Source: Desulfobacula sp.
Lineage (GTDB): Bacteria > Desulfobacterota > Desulfobacteria > Desulfobacterales > Desulfobacteraceae
DNA: 38,308 bases
Reading direction: 5' to 3'
Assembly: GCA_028280105.1 (NCBI GenBank)
Contig: JANQML010000046.1
Coordinates: 1-38,308 of the forward strand
In this document: in pieces, positions 25,553-34,216 of the stretch
How positions within the stretch are numbered: the first letter of the stretch is position 1
How the letters are laid out: every line of letters starts with the position of its first letter
Program-made: the position numbers and the translations under genes
The notes under the pieces: generated by a model
Database searches by the model: none
What the model saw: only the letters and a program-made list of their open reading frames with translations
Told to the model about the DNA's origin: nothing

Positions 25553-27676
25553 GTGCCGACAATGGTATCTGATATTCGACATTACAGTATTTTACATGGC
25601 CTGCGCCCGATCTTTATCGGTGTTGCGGCGGTAATCTGGATTCTTTTCTCCGTTACACCTGGTTTTTCAGAACAACAGCCCCTGCATCACGAGCTTGAGG
25701 TGGAAATCCTGCATCATGCCAAAATGCTCCGCGGCACAGACACCATTCATCTTCCCAAAGGAATGAAAGCCCTGCGTATCGTCTTGCGCCCGGGTGTGAA
25801 GATCCTTGCGGTGGAGGGTGCCGATTACCTGATTCAAAACAGTGTACTGAATCTGAATGCAGGGATTGCAGAAGCGTCGCCGGCAACTGTGAAGGTCTAT
25901 TACGAGGGGATTTTTGACGATTCTTTTGAAGCTGAGCCGTTTTCCACGGATAACCCGGGCCAGGGTGTCAGGGCCACCATCACACGGGATGCGGCTTTCT
26001 TCCTGGGCGGCAGCGGCTGGTACCCGTTGGTGCTGGACGATGTTACAGAGACCTTTCGCGTGTCCGTGACCGCACCAAAGGGAATCTATGCGGTCATGGA
26101 AGGCCGGCTTGAAACCCATGTTGACAATGCCGGTCACAGTCTTTCGGTCTGGTCGGTGGAACGCCCGTCAGGACCCCTGGCCCTGTTTGCAGGCCGGTAC
26201 CTTATTCAAGAACGCATGCATAACAATATCCGCATTGCCACCTATTTTTTTCCTGCCAATGCCACGCTTTCAGAGCGCTATCTTACCGCTTCAGCGCGCC
26301 ATATCAGCCGGTATGAAGATCTTCACGGTCCTTATCCGTTTACAAAATTTGCCGTTGTGGAAAATTTTTTTCCCACCGGGTACGGCTTTCCCTCGTTTAC
26401 CCTGCTGGGCAGCCGGGTGCTCAGACTTCCCTTTATTCCTGAAACCAGCCTCAGGCACGAGGTGGCACACTGCTGGTGGGGCAACGGCGTGTTTGTCGAT
26501 CCTGCCGAGGGCAATTGGTCCGAGGGGCTGACCACATATGTGGCCGATTACCTTTCAAAAGAAGAACTCTCTGCTGATGAAGCCCGGGCTTACCGCCTGC
26601 GCACCCTTGAAAAATATGCGCTTGTCGCATCCGGTGAAAACGACTTTGCCCTGTCCGGTTTTCGAAGCCGCTACAATCCGGCCAGCCAGGCCATCGGTTA
26701 TGGAAAGGCCATGTTTGTTTTTCATATGATGCGTCAAGAGATCGGAGACGGCCCTTTCTGGGCTGCGTTTCGGGAAATATATGCCGAACGGTTGCACAAA
26801 TCCACCGGCTGGCGCCACTTTATGGATGCTTTTGCCAGGCACGGCGGCTTAAGCCGCCACCGGGTGAAAAGATTTTACGATCAGTGGATCACCCGGCCGG
26901 GTGCCCTTCAATTGGCCATGGAAAGCCCGCAGGTTGTTCACGGGACAGACACGGCGGCAGTTTCAGGCACCCTCATTCAGAAAGATCCCCGGTTCGCCGT
27001 CAATGTACCGGTTGAGGTGACCGGCGGATCGGTCAGCAGGCGGGAAACCGTTTCCCTGGTTGATGAGACGGTAAGGTTCCGGATCCCATTGCCGGAATCC
27101 CCCCGGATCGTGGCTGCTGACCCGGATTTTGATCTGTTCCGCCTGCTTCACCCTGAGGAGATCCCTGCCACGGTCAACGCGGTAAAGGGTTCTGACAGGC
27201 TTGTCGCCGTCATCGCCAAAGGCACTCCAGCACCGTGGGTGGAAATTTTCCAGGGTCTTTTGACAGGCCTCAACCAGGGGTCCATACCCATCTGGCAAGA
27301 GAGCCGGTTTAACGCCGAGGATACCCATGGCAAGGATGTTCTTTTTTTTGGCATGCCCCAGTTGGAAAAGGGCCGAACCCTGCTTTCCGGGCTGGGTGAC
27401 GGTACAATGGTATCGGCAGACGCTTTTCAGGTGGGCGAACAGATATCCAGCCGCAATGCCGACACCCTGTTCGCGGTTTTTAAAAAGAAACAGGGGCTGG
27501 TGGCGGTATTCCTTCCCCAAAGGGGCACAGCGGTCGAAACCGTACTGGACACGGCCCGTAAAATTACCCACTACGGCCGTTACGGCCGGCTCTCCTTCAA
27601 GGGCAGCATCAATATCGGCAAAGGCGTCGGCAATGCGGCCGGATCGCCCCTTATAATGAATCTGGAGAACGAATGA
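25553..27676 (+). CDS. Secreted M1-like zinc metallopeptidase lacking the GAMEN motif
   Basis: 707 residues. The start is probably GTG 25553 after AGGTAA, with ATG 25562 possible. A signal peptide or anchor ends near residue 42 (FSVTPGFSEQQ). Zinc is bound by HEVAH (His302, His306) with Glu303 catalytic; the third ligand is Glu324 in NWSEGL, one residue closer than the usual HExxH-18-E. The exopeptidase GxMEN motif is absent; GYGFPSF stands in its region, so classical aminopeptidase activity is doubtful. A C-terminal domain (about 450-707) is unrecognised. It overlaps the ChaN-family gene by ATGA, so the two act together or are co-expressed, and follows the hydroxylase gene by 56 bases. Confidence 0.85.
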   Translation: MPTMVSDIRHYSILHGLRPIFIGVAAVIWILFSVTPGFSEQQPLHHELEVEILHHAKMLRGTDTIHLPKGMKALRIVLRPGVKILAVEGADYLIQNSVLNLNAGIAEASPATVKVYYEGIFDDSFEAEPFSTDNPGQGVRATITRDAAFFLGGSGWYPLVLDDVTETFRVSVTAPKGIYAVMEGRLETHVDNAGHSLSVWSVERPSGPLALFAGRYLIQERMHNNIRIATYFFPANATLSERYLTASARHISRYEDLHGPYPFTKFAVVENFFPTGYGFPSFTLLGSRVLRLPFIPETSLRHEVAHCWWGNGVFVDPAEGNWSEGLTTYVADYLSKEELSADEARAYRLRTLEKYALVASGENDFALSGFRSRYNPASQAIGYGKAMFVFHMMRQEIGDGPFWAAFREIYAERLHKSTGWRHFMDAFARHGGLSRHRVKRFYDQWITRPGALQLAMESPQVVHGTDTAAVSGTLIQKDPRFAVNVPVEVTGGSVSRRETVSLVDETVRFRIPLPESPRIVAADPDFDLFRLLHPEEIPATVNAVKGSDRLVAVIAKGTPAPWVEIFQGLLTGLNQGSIPIWQESRFNAEDTHGKDVLFFGMPQLEKGRTLLSGLGDGTMVSADAFQVGEQISSRNADTLFAVFKKKQGLVAVFLPQRGTAVETVLDTARKITHYGRYGRLSFKGSINIGKGVGNAAGSPLIMNLENE

Positions 27677-28524
27677 TGAAGATACGCTATGGTGTTCAAC
27701 TGCTGTTGTTATTTTTGATGGTGCCCGCTGCCATTGTTCAGGCATCGGATCTTACCCTGTGGGATGTGGCCGGCGAGACTGAAATCAGCCTGGAGAAAGC
27801 CGCAGAAAGGTTTCCATCACCGGGCATTGTGTATGTGGGGGAATTTCACGATAATGCGGATCACCACGCCTACCAGCTGGCTGTGATCCAAAGCCTGAAC
27901 AAGAAAGGGCGCCCGCTGGCCGTGGGCCTTGAGATGTTTCAGCACATTGAGCAGAGCATCCTTGATGTCTGGATCGCCCGGCAATTGAGCGAGGATGAGA
28001 TGCGCCGGGCATTTACACGGAATTGGGGTCATACCTGGGATCTGTACAGGGAGATCTTCCTCTATTGCCGGGATCAGAAAATCCCCATGGTCGGTCTCAA
28101 CGTACCGCGAAGCATCACCCGCAAGGTGGCGCGAACCGGTTTCGAGTCCCTGACGTTTGAGGAGATCGGCAAGCTGCCTCCCATTGTGTGCCGGGTGGAC
28201 CAGGCTTACGAAGACTTCCTGCGCCGTGTGCTGGGGCAGCACAGCTCGGATTCGGGCTTTCGCCGTTTCTGCGAGGCCCAGCTTGTCTGGGATACGGCCA
28301 TGGCCATTTATGCATTGGAATACCTGAAAAGCCGTCCCAAACATACGGTAGTTGTTCTTTGCGGCATGGTTCACGCCTGGAAGCTGGCTGCACCCGATCA
28401 GGCGATCCAGATTAATCACAAGGTCCGGCAGACGGTGATTCAACCCTCTGTCACAGGCCGGTGGACGCCCGGAAACGTCTCCAAAAAGGATGCGGATTAC
28501 CTGATCCTCGGATTAAAAAAATAG
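27673..28524 (+). CDS. ChaN-family protein (Tiki superfamily, putative heme-binding)
   Basis: 283 residues with an N-terminal signal peptide (LLLLFLMVPAAIVQA-SD) that has no lipobox Cys, so it is probably periplasmic, unlike lipid-anchored ChaN. The core motifs are YVGEFHDNADHHAYQLAVI and LAVGLEMFQHIEQ, with FTRNWGHTWDLY, the hallmarks of the ChaN/EreA-like Tiki fold. Campylobacter ChaN binds two hemes at a dimer interface and is iron-regulated. Start ATG 27673 or 27676; GGAG is just upstream. Translation is coupled to the metallopeptidase. A role in heme or iron handling is inferred from family and from the iron-related neighbourhood. Confidence 0.85.
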   Translation: MMKIRYGVQLLLLFLMVPAAIVQASDLTLWDVAGETEISLEKAAERFPSPGIVYVGEFHDNADHHAYQLAVIQSLNKKGRPLAVGLEMFQHIEQSILDVWIARQLSEDEMRRAFTRNWGHTWDLYREIFLYCRDQKIPMVGLNVPRSITRKVARTGFESLTFEEIGKLPPIVCRVDQAYEDFLRRVLGQHSSDSGFRRFCEAQLVWDTAMAIYALEYLKSRPKHTVVVLCGMVHAWKLAAPDQAIQINHKVRQTVIQPSVTGRWTPGNVSKKDADYLILGLKK

Positions 28525-28574
28525 CGGGCATCTCTGCGAATCGTCCTCTGTTTTTAAGACAGTCTCTTGAATTA

Positions 28575-28617
28575 CGGCCATTTTAATCTGTCTTTAATGT
28601 ATCGGTTAAAATGGCCG
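28575..28617. terminator. Hairpin between convergent ChaN-family and lon genes
   Basis: CGGCCATTTTAA (28575-28586) pairs perfectly with TTAAAATGGCCG (28606-28617) around a 19-base loop. It lies between the two stop codons and probably insulates or terminates both transcripts, although no clear T-run follows. Confidence 0.55.
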
Positions 28618-28626
28618 GTCATTATA

Positions 28627-31014
28627 TTATATTCCCATGGATTCAGTGCCAAAGGTTATATCTTTTGGCAGTGTTCCGAGCATCAGTGCCTCCGGCTTTG
28701 GCAACTCAAGCCCCAGCGTCTCCTTTATCAGATCCTCAACCGTATGGATGGTTTTAAATCTGAGTTCTTCTTTTACATCGTCAGGTATATCCTTTAAATC
28801 TTTTTCATTCTCTTCAGGCAATAGTATTTTTTCTATTCCCGCTCTGTGGGCTGCCAGCACTTTTTCTTTGATGCCGCCGACCGGCAGAATACGGCCCCGC
28901 AAGGTAATTTCACCTGTCATGGCCAGTTTCGGATTGATTTTACGGCCCATGATCAGCGACGTGATGGCCGCAAACATGACCACACCGGCGGAAGGGCCGT
29001 CCTTTGGCAAGGCACCTGCCGGGACGTGGATATGGAGGTCTTTTTTATCAAATTCAAAATCAGGTAGTGCAAAGGCCAGCCTGGACCGGAATAGGCTCAA
29101 GGAGATGGTCGCCGATTCCTTCATCACATCCCCGAGCTGACCGGTGAGCGTCAGTTTGCCTGTCCCCGTCATATGGGTTGCTTCAATAAAGAGGATCTCT
29201 CCGCCCATGGGGGTCCATGCCAGTCCGGTCACCACACCCGGCGGGTTTTCTTCCTGGGCCATATCATGCCGGATCACCGGGTGACCCAAGATCTCTTCCA
29301 ACATATCGCAGGTCACCTGAAAGGGCAGTTTTGTATCCCCTGACACAATTTTCTGGGATGCGACCCTGGCAACCTTGGCAAGCTGGCCCCGAAGTCCCCT
29401 GACACCGGCTTCCACCGTATATTTGTCAATGATGGCCTTAAATGCGTCATCATCGATTTCAAGCTGATCTTTTTCAATTCCATGCTCTTCAAGAACAAGT
29501 TTCATCAGGTAGTCCTTTCCAATATGGAATTTTTCATTTGCCGTATACCCTGAAAGCTCGATCACTTCCATGCGATCCAGCAGAGGCGCCGGGATGCCTT
29601 TTTTATTATTGGCCGTTGCCACAAAAAATACATCTGACAGATCATAGGGCACCTCAAGATAGTGATCGGAAAATGTATTGTTCTGCTCCGGGTCCAGGAC
29701 TTCAAGCAGTGCACTTGACGGGTCGCCATGGAAGGCTGAAACCAGTTTATCCACTTCATCCAGGACAAATACGGGATTCTTTTTACCCGCTTTTTTCACT
29801 CCCTGGATGATCCTTCCCGGAAGGGCGCCGATATAGGTTCTTCGGTGGCCTCTGATTTCAGCTTCATCCCTGACCCCGCCAAGGCTGATGCGGACGTATT
29901 CTCTCTGCAGTGCCTCTGCAATCCCTTTACCCAGGCTGGTTTTACCCGTACCCGGCGGGCCGGCAAGCAGCAGTATCGACCCCTGTTTTTCCTTTTTCAG
30001 CTTCATCACGGACAGATGCTGAATAATGCGGTCCTTAATTTTCCTCTGCCCGTAATGATGGGCATCAAGGAGCCTGGATGCCTCTTTGACATCGATATCC
30101 TTTTCTCCGGTGACGGTCCATGGCAGGGCGATGAGAAGATCCAGATAATTTTTAATAATATGGGTTTCATGACTGCCCTGGCCCTGTTCATTGAGTTTTG
30201 CAAGTTCGTCAAATGCGACTTGTTCAACGTCTTCCGGCATATTGGCCGCTTTGATCAGTTGTGGATAATCCTTTTTGCCTTTGGAATCGGACGTTCCTTC
30301 ATCCAGCTCTTCCTGAATGTTTTTAAGTTGTTCTTTTAAAAACGCTTTCCTGTAATTTTTATTTGCCTGGTCAGAAAATTTCTGTGCCATCTCAATCTGC
30401 AGTGTTATGGATTCTTTCTGCTGCAGGAGCATATCCATAAAGATAATTCCTTTCTGCTTTAATGAATCTGTTTCAAGCAGATGCTGTTTCTCCTTTACGG
30501 AAACAGGGATAAAGGGCATCAGAAACCCCAGTATGCCAGGGATGGAATCAATCTTTTCAATCTCTTTTACATATGGTTCGGAATTTTTGAATTGAGTGCT
30601 TATTTCAAAAGCGATATCCTTGATATAGTCAAGCATCCGGTCCTGGTCTTTGGGATCTATATCAATAAGATCTTTTGCAGGAAGAACCCTGGCAAAAATT
30701 GAACCGCCGGTTGTCCGGACAGATTCAACAGCAACCCTTGAATGCACGTTTGCCAGCAAGATGTCGTTGCCCCGCTTGGCGGTCAGTGAATTTAAAGAGA
30801 TCAAGGTGCCGATGGAGAACAACCTGTCCGTATCCACATGATCGGCGTCAAATCCGTCTCTGGCAGAGAGCGCAACAGCCAGGTTGTTTCCTTTTTTAAT
30901 CTGATCTTTTAATTCTTTTGCTAAACCGGGGTTGACCTGAATCCGGGCATTTGATTCAGGAAACAGTACGGTTTGGGTGATGGGTATCACCATCATCTCT
31001 TTATTAAAATCCAT
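28627..31014 (-). CDS. lon: ATP-dependent Lon protease
   Basis: 795 residues, full family length. The N-terminal substrate domain (VIPITQTVLFPES...) and coiled-coil region precede an AAA+ module with Walker A GPPGTGKT and Walker B VFVLDEVDKL, then the protease domain with the catalytic dyad Ser675 (KDGPSAGV) and Lys716 (VGGIKEKVLAAH). It degrades misfolded and regulatory proteins in the cytoplasm. Its N-terminus (MDFNKEMMVIPITQT) is shorter than that of Escherichia coli Lon. It is monocistronic and divergent from a MarR regulator; an inverted repeat overlaps its predicted -35 box. Confidence 0.97.
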   Translation of the reverse strand: MDFNKEMMVIPITQTVLFPESNARIQVNPGLAKELKDQIKKGNNLAVALSARDGFDADHVDTDRLFSIGTLISLNSLTAKRGNDILLANVHSRVAVESVRTTGGSIFARVLPAKDLIDIDPKDQDRMLDYIKDIAFEISTQFKNSEPYVKEIEKIDSIPGILGFLMPFIPVSVKEKQHLLETDSLKQKGIIFMDMLLQQKESITLQIEMAQKFSDQANKNYRKAFLKEQLKNIQEELDEGTSDSKGKKDYPQLIKAANMPEDVEQVAFDELAKLNEQGQGSHETHIIKNYLDLLIALPWTVTGEKDIDVKEASRLLDAHHYGQRKIKDRIIQHLSVMKLKKEKQGSILLLAGPPGTGKTSLGKGIAEALQREYVRISLGGVRDEAEIRGHRRTYIGALPGRIIQGVKKAGKKNPVFVLDEVDKLVSAFHGDPSSALLEVLDPEQNNTFSDHYLEVPYDLSDVFFVATANNKKGIPAPLLDRMEVIELSGYTANEKFHIGKDYLMKLVLEEHGIEKDQLEIDDDAFKAIIDKYTVEAGVRGLRGQLAKVARVASQKIVSGDTKLPFQVTCDMLEEILGHPVIRHDMAQEENPPGVVTGLAWTPMGGEILFIEATHMTGTGKLTLTGQLGDVMKESATISLSLFRSRLAFALPDFEFDKKDLHIHVPAGALPKDGPSAGVVMFAAITSLIMGRKINPKLAMTGEITLRGRILPVGGIKEKVLAAHRAGIEKILLPEENEKDLKDIPDDVKEELRFKTIHTVEDLIKETLGLELPKPEALMLGTLPKDITFGTESMGI

Positions 31015-31060
31015 TTAATCTTCCCTTCATTCATATAGTTAATTTCAGCCGCTAGGATAT

Positions 31061-31098
31061 ACCATAGGCATGATTTAAATTAGTTCAATACAAACTAA
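31061..31098 (-). promoter_or_regulatory. Predicted lon promoter with overlapping inverted repeat
   Basis: On the minus strand TTGAAC (31088-31083) and TATGGT (31066-31061) are 16 bases apart. An inverted repeat TTAGTT/AACTAA with 7-base spacer (31080-31098) covers the -35 box, a repressor-like placement. Confidence 0.5.
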
Positions 31099-31188
31099 CA
31101 TTTTTTATTACTCAAAGATCAATATGTTTATTGATAATGGATTTTGATCCTATTTCAGGCTTTTGTTTTCCATGTCTCGATGAAGAAG

Positions 31189-31217
31189 TTGACAATTGTC
31201 CATCGGTAAATTAGTAA
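31189..31217 (+). promoter_or_regulatory. Possible marR-family gene promoter with palindrome
   Basis: TTGACA (31189-31194) with a weak -10 TAGTAA (31212-31217) at 17 bases. The perfect palindrome GACAATTGTC (31191-31200) overlaps the -35, which would suit autoregulation by a dimeric regulator. Confidence 0.4.
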
Positions 31218-31254
31218 ATAATGAACAAACTATTTTTAAAGAAACGGGTATATT

Positions 31255-31665
31255 GTGAAAAGAGAAATGATATATGAGGCTGTTCGGAAATTCAACGGCC
31301 TGGGGCATGAGTGCAATCTTGAGATCTCGGACAGACTGGGAATGTCCCGGCTCCAGTTAAATCAACTTCACTATCTGAAAATAATTGACAGAACCGTTGA
31401 TATGACCTTTGGAAAATTTGCTGAAATGTTAAAGGTTGCCAAGCCGTCTGTTACTGAGATCGTAAATAAATTGATTCAACTGGAAGTTGTTGAAAAAAAG
31501 CGGTGTACCCGGGACAAGCGTATCTTTTACATCAGGCTGACTGAAAAAGGCCGTAACATTACCCGCCTGCCTTTCCTTGCAGAACAGAGGGTGGTCGATA
31601 TTATTGTCAGTGCCCTGGATGATGAAGAAATTGATACCTTCATTAAAATCATAAAAAAATTATAG
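31255..31665 (+). CDS. MarR-family transcriptional regulator
   Basis: 136 residues, GTG start at 31255 (MKREMIYEAVRKFNGLG); an ATG four codons later is possible. The winged helix includes MTFGKFAEMLKVAKPSVTEIVNKLIQLEVVEKKRCTRDKRIFYIRLTEKG, the standard MarR recognition helix and wing with a DKR-type wing tip. Flanking N- and C-terminal helices form the dimer interface. It is divergent from lon across 240 bases containing two palindromes and convergent with the ABC transporter operon (17-base gap). The ligand and regulon are unknown. Confidence 0.88.
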   Translation: MKREMIYEAVRKFNGLGHECNLEISDRLGMSRLQLNQLHYLKIIDRTVDMTFGKFAEMLKVAKPSVTEIVNKLIQLEVVEKKRCTRDKRIFYIRLTEKGRNITRLPFLAEQRVVDIIVSALDDEEIDTFIKIIKKL

Positions 31666-31682
31666 TACCCTATAATCAAGCA

Positions 31683-33371
31683 TCAACATATCCGGCTTAA
31701 TTTTCCACCGGACAGTCTAAACATGGAATCACAAAATGAGTGCAATCCTGTTTCATCGTGGCTGACAATGATCATTGCAATGCCCTGGCAGGCATAATCT
31801 TTAAACAGTTTATAAATACCTGCAGCAGAGGTCACATCTAATGCAGAGGTGGGTTCATCCGCCAGGATAACGGCCGGCTTTGCAAATAATGCCCTGAGAA
31901 TACATACCCTTTGACATTGGCCCACGGATAGCTCAGAGGGACGTTCCAACCCATTTAATTGGGATAAACCTGCATTTTTCAGCAGCCGGGCCGCCACTAA
32001 TTTCCGATGTGAATTTGATGGCCGTGTTTTACAATGTGCCGCCATTGCCGGTTCTGTTATGGATCTCCAGATCGGCCACCGTTGATCCAGGCTGGAATAT
32101 GGATTTTGAAAAACAGACATGGTATAGCCGTTTCTGGGCAAACACCGGATAACCCGTTTTCCCTTATATTTCCACAATGGATCACTACCATACCTGATCA
32201 TTCCGGTATCCGGTATTTCAATGCCGGAGACTATTTTTAAAAGGGTTGATTTTCCCGAGCCGGATGAACCGCAGACACCTATGATTTCTCCGGTTTTCAG
32301 GGCTAAATTAATCCCATCTAAAATGGGGTCGGCAATGGATGATTCCTTAAATCGTTTACTGATTCCAATCAGTTCAAGAACCAATTTGCTTTCATTAAAT
32401 GTCGGTTCTTTTGATTCATTTAGGAGATCTATCGTCGGCTCCCACTGTTGTAGCCCGGTTTTATCGTTCAAATGACATGCGACCCCTTGAATCAGCCCGG
32501 GTGCCTCATTAAGGCATTTCTCCATTTTATAACGGCACCGGGGAGCGAATGAACAGGCGGATGAGACCTGTTTTAAATCGGGAACACTCCCGGAGAGGGG
32601 TTCGGGAAGCAGCCCCCCCTTTTTACAAACAGCATTCATGAGTGCCTGGGTGTATGGATGACGCGGATGATTGGTTATCCGGGTTACGCTGCCCATCTCA
32701 ACCAGTTGTCCGGCATAACAGACGGCAATATCATCTGCAAAATCGGAAACCAGTGATAAATCATGGCTGATGAGCAATATAGCCGAATCCAGTGAAACAA
32801 TTAGGCGAAGTATGCTGTCGGCCAGGTCTTTGTCCAATGCACTGGTTGGTTCATCGGCAATGATGACTGACGGATGATGGATGGATGCGGCTGTGATTTC
32901 CGCCCGTTGCAGCATGCCCCCGCTCCATTCGTGGGGATAGCGTCCGGCCTGTTCTTTTGAATGCCTTATTCCCATGGATGAGAAGGCTGTGATGATTTTA
33001 TCCGGAACAAAGGTTAAACCATGGGCATGCCATGCCTCTGCAACATGCCTGAATACGGAAAGAACCGGATTGCATGCTGCATAGGGATCCTGGCTGATAA
33101 AACCGATCCGGGTTCCACGAATTTGACGCATCTTTTTTTCTGAAATTCCAACCAACTCTTTTTCATTGAATAAAATTGAACCTGTCCTCTTCGTGCCCTT
33201 TGGTAAAAGGTTTAGAATGGCCCTTGCAATCGTACTTTTGCCACTACCCGATTCCCCGACAATGGCCAGGCATTTTCCGGTTTCCAGACGAAAAGAAATT
33301 TTATCACAAGCCAGGGTCTTGTCCGGATAACAAACACTTAAATTCTTAAGTTGGAGTTGTATCTTCTTCAT
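31683..33371 (-). CDS. Peptide/nickel-type ABC transporter, two fused ATPase domains (DppD-DppF / NikD-NikE fusion)
   Basis: 562 residues. Domain 1: Walker A GESGSGKST (39-47), signature WSGGMLQR, Walker B VIIADEPTSALD, then the oligopeptide-transporter C-terminal element with HPYTQALM and the Cys cluster CSFAPRCRYKMEKC. Domain 2: Walker A GSSGSGKST (368-376), signature LSVGQCQR (third residue Val rather than Gly) and VILADEPTSALD. Usually these are separate proteins, so this is a fusion. It is the last gene of the operon, its start overlapping the upstream permease by four bases. It energises import of the substrate captured by the binding protein at 35169-36719. Confidence 0.92.
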   Translation of the reverse strand: MKKIQLQLKNLSVCYPDKTLACDKISFRLETGKCLAIVGESGSGKSTIARAILNLLPKGTKRTGSILFNEKELVGISEKKMRQIRGTRIGFISQDPYAACNPVLSVFRHVAEAWHAHGLTFVPDKIITAFSSMGIRHSKEQAGRYPHEWSGGMLQRAEITAASIHHPSVIIADEPTSALDKDLADSILRLIVSLDSAILLISHDLSLVSDFADDIAVCYAGQLVEMGSVTRITNHPRHPYTQALMNAVCKKGGLLPEPLSGSVPDLKQVSSACSFAPRCRYKMEKCLNEAPGLIQGVACHLNDKTGLQQWEPTIDLLNESKEPTFNESKLVLELIGISKRFKESSIADPILDGINLALKTGEIIGVCGSSGSGKSTLLKIVSGIEIPDTGMIRYGSDPLWKYKGKRVIRCLPRNGYTMSVFQNPYSSLDQRWPIWRSITEPAMAAHCKTRPSNSHRKLVAARLLKNAGLSQLNGLERPSELSVGQCQRVCILRALFAKPAVILADEPTSALDVTSAAGIYKLFKDYACQGIAMIIVSHDETGLHSFCDSMFRLSGGKLSRIC

Positions 33372-34216
33372 AATTGCACGTTGGGATCAACCATATCACG
33401 CAGGCTTTCGCCTACGAGATTCGCGCCGATCACCGTAAGCAGTATTGCACCGGCAGGTGCGATAAAGAGCCATGGTGCGCTGTCAAAAAAGAGACGGCTT
33501 TGGGATAACATGGCGCCCCATTCAGCATCCGGCGGTTGTACACCAAGCCCCAGAAACGAGAGACCGGAAATACTGACGATAAAATCCCCCAGTCTTAAGG
33601 TCATAACAACAACAAGCTTTGATAACACTTCGGGCAGGAGGTGACCGGAAACAATCCGCCAATCGCTTAAGCCGGCCTCGCGAGCTGCTAAAATATCCGG
33701 CCTGTTTCTTGAAGCGAGCACAAAACTCCTTACCAGCCGGGTGCTGGAAGCCCAGTGAGAAATCACCATGGCAAATACAAGATTCCAGAATCCGGGTCCT
33801 AAAACACCGACAACTGCAAGCGCAAATATTAATGAAGGTAAAGCAAGTATGATATCTATGGTTCTTGTGATCAGATGGTCGGTCATACCTCCCAGCATTG
33901 CAGCGGCCAGACCTAAAAAAACAGAGATGACCATCACACCGGCGGTAACCAGAAAAACAGCACCAAGAGATCTTTTACCCCCTTCGATAATTCGGGCCAT
34001 GACATCTCTTCCTAACTGATCTGTTCCAAGCAAATGTTCGGTTGTCGGCGGCTTTAATTTCGATGAAAAGTCTGTTTCCGAAGGCGAATGCGTGACAATC
34101 AGGGGGCCGATAAAGACAAGGGCCAGGATTAAAATCAAAAGACTGAATCCGGTAACCTGTAATGGCTGAAGATAATATGATTTCATCTCGGACTCTTCAT
34201 ACCCAGCGTTGTGCAA
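33368..34216 (-). CDS. Peptide/nickel-type ABC transporter permease (DppC/NikC type)
   Basis: 282 residues, with about six membrane segments. LLGTDQLGRDVMARIIEGGKRSLG is the conserved N-terminal DppC/OppC signature and REAGLSDWRIVSGHLLPEVLSKL contains the EAA coupling loop that contacts the ATPase. The C-terminal part ends DMVDPNVQL, as in NikC-like proteins. The frame starts at 34216 inside the end of the preceding permease gene; an internal ATG at 34183 (MKSYYLQ) is an alternative start. Inner membrane. Substrate specificity cannot be read from the permease. Confidence 0.92.
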   Translation of the reverse strand: MHNAGYEESEMKSYYLQPLQVTGFSLLILILALVFIGPLIVTHSPSETDFSSKLKPPTTEHLLGTDQLGRDVMARIIEGGKRSLGAVFLVTAGVMVISVFLGLAAAMLGGMTDHLITRTIDIILALPSLIFALAVVGVLGPGFWNLVFAMVISHWASSTRLVRSFVLASRNRPDILAAREAGLSDWRIVSGHLLPEVLSKLVVVMTLRLGDFIVSISGLSFLGLGVQPPDAEWGAMLSQSRLFFDSAPWLFIAPAGAILLTVIGANLVGESLRDMVDPNVQL

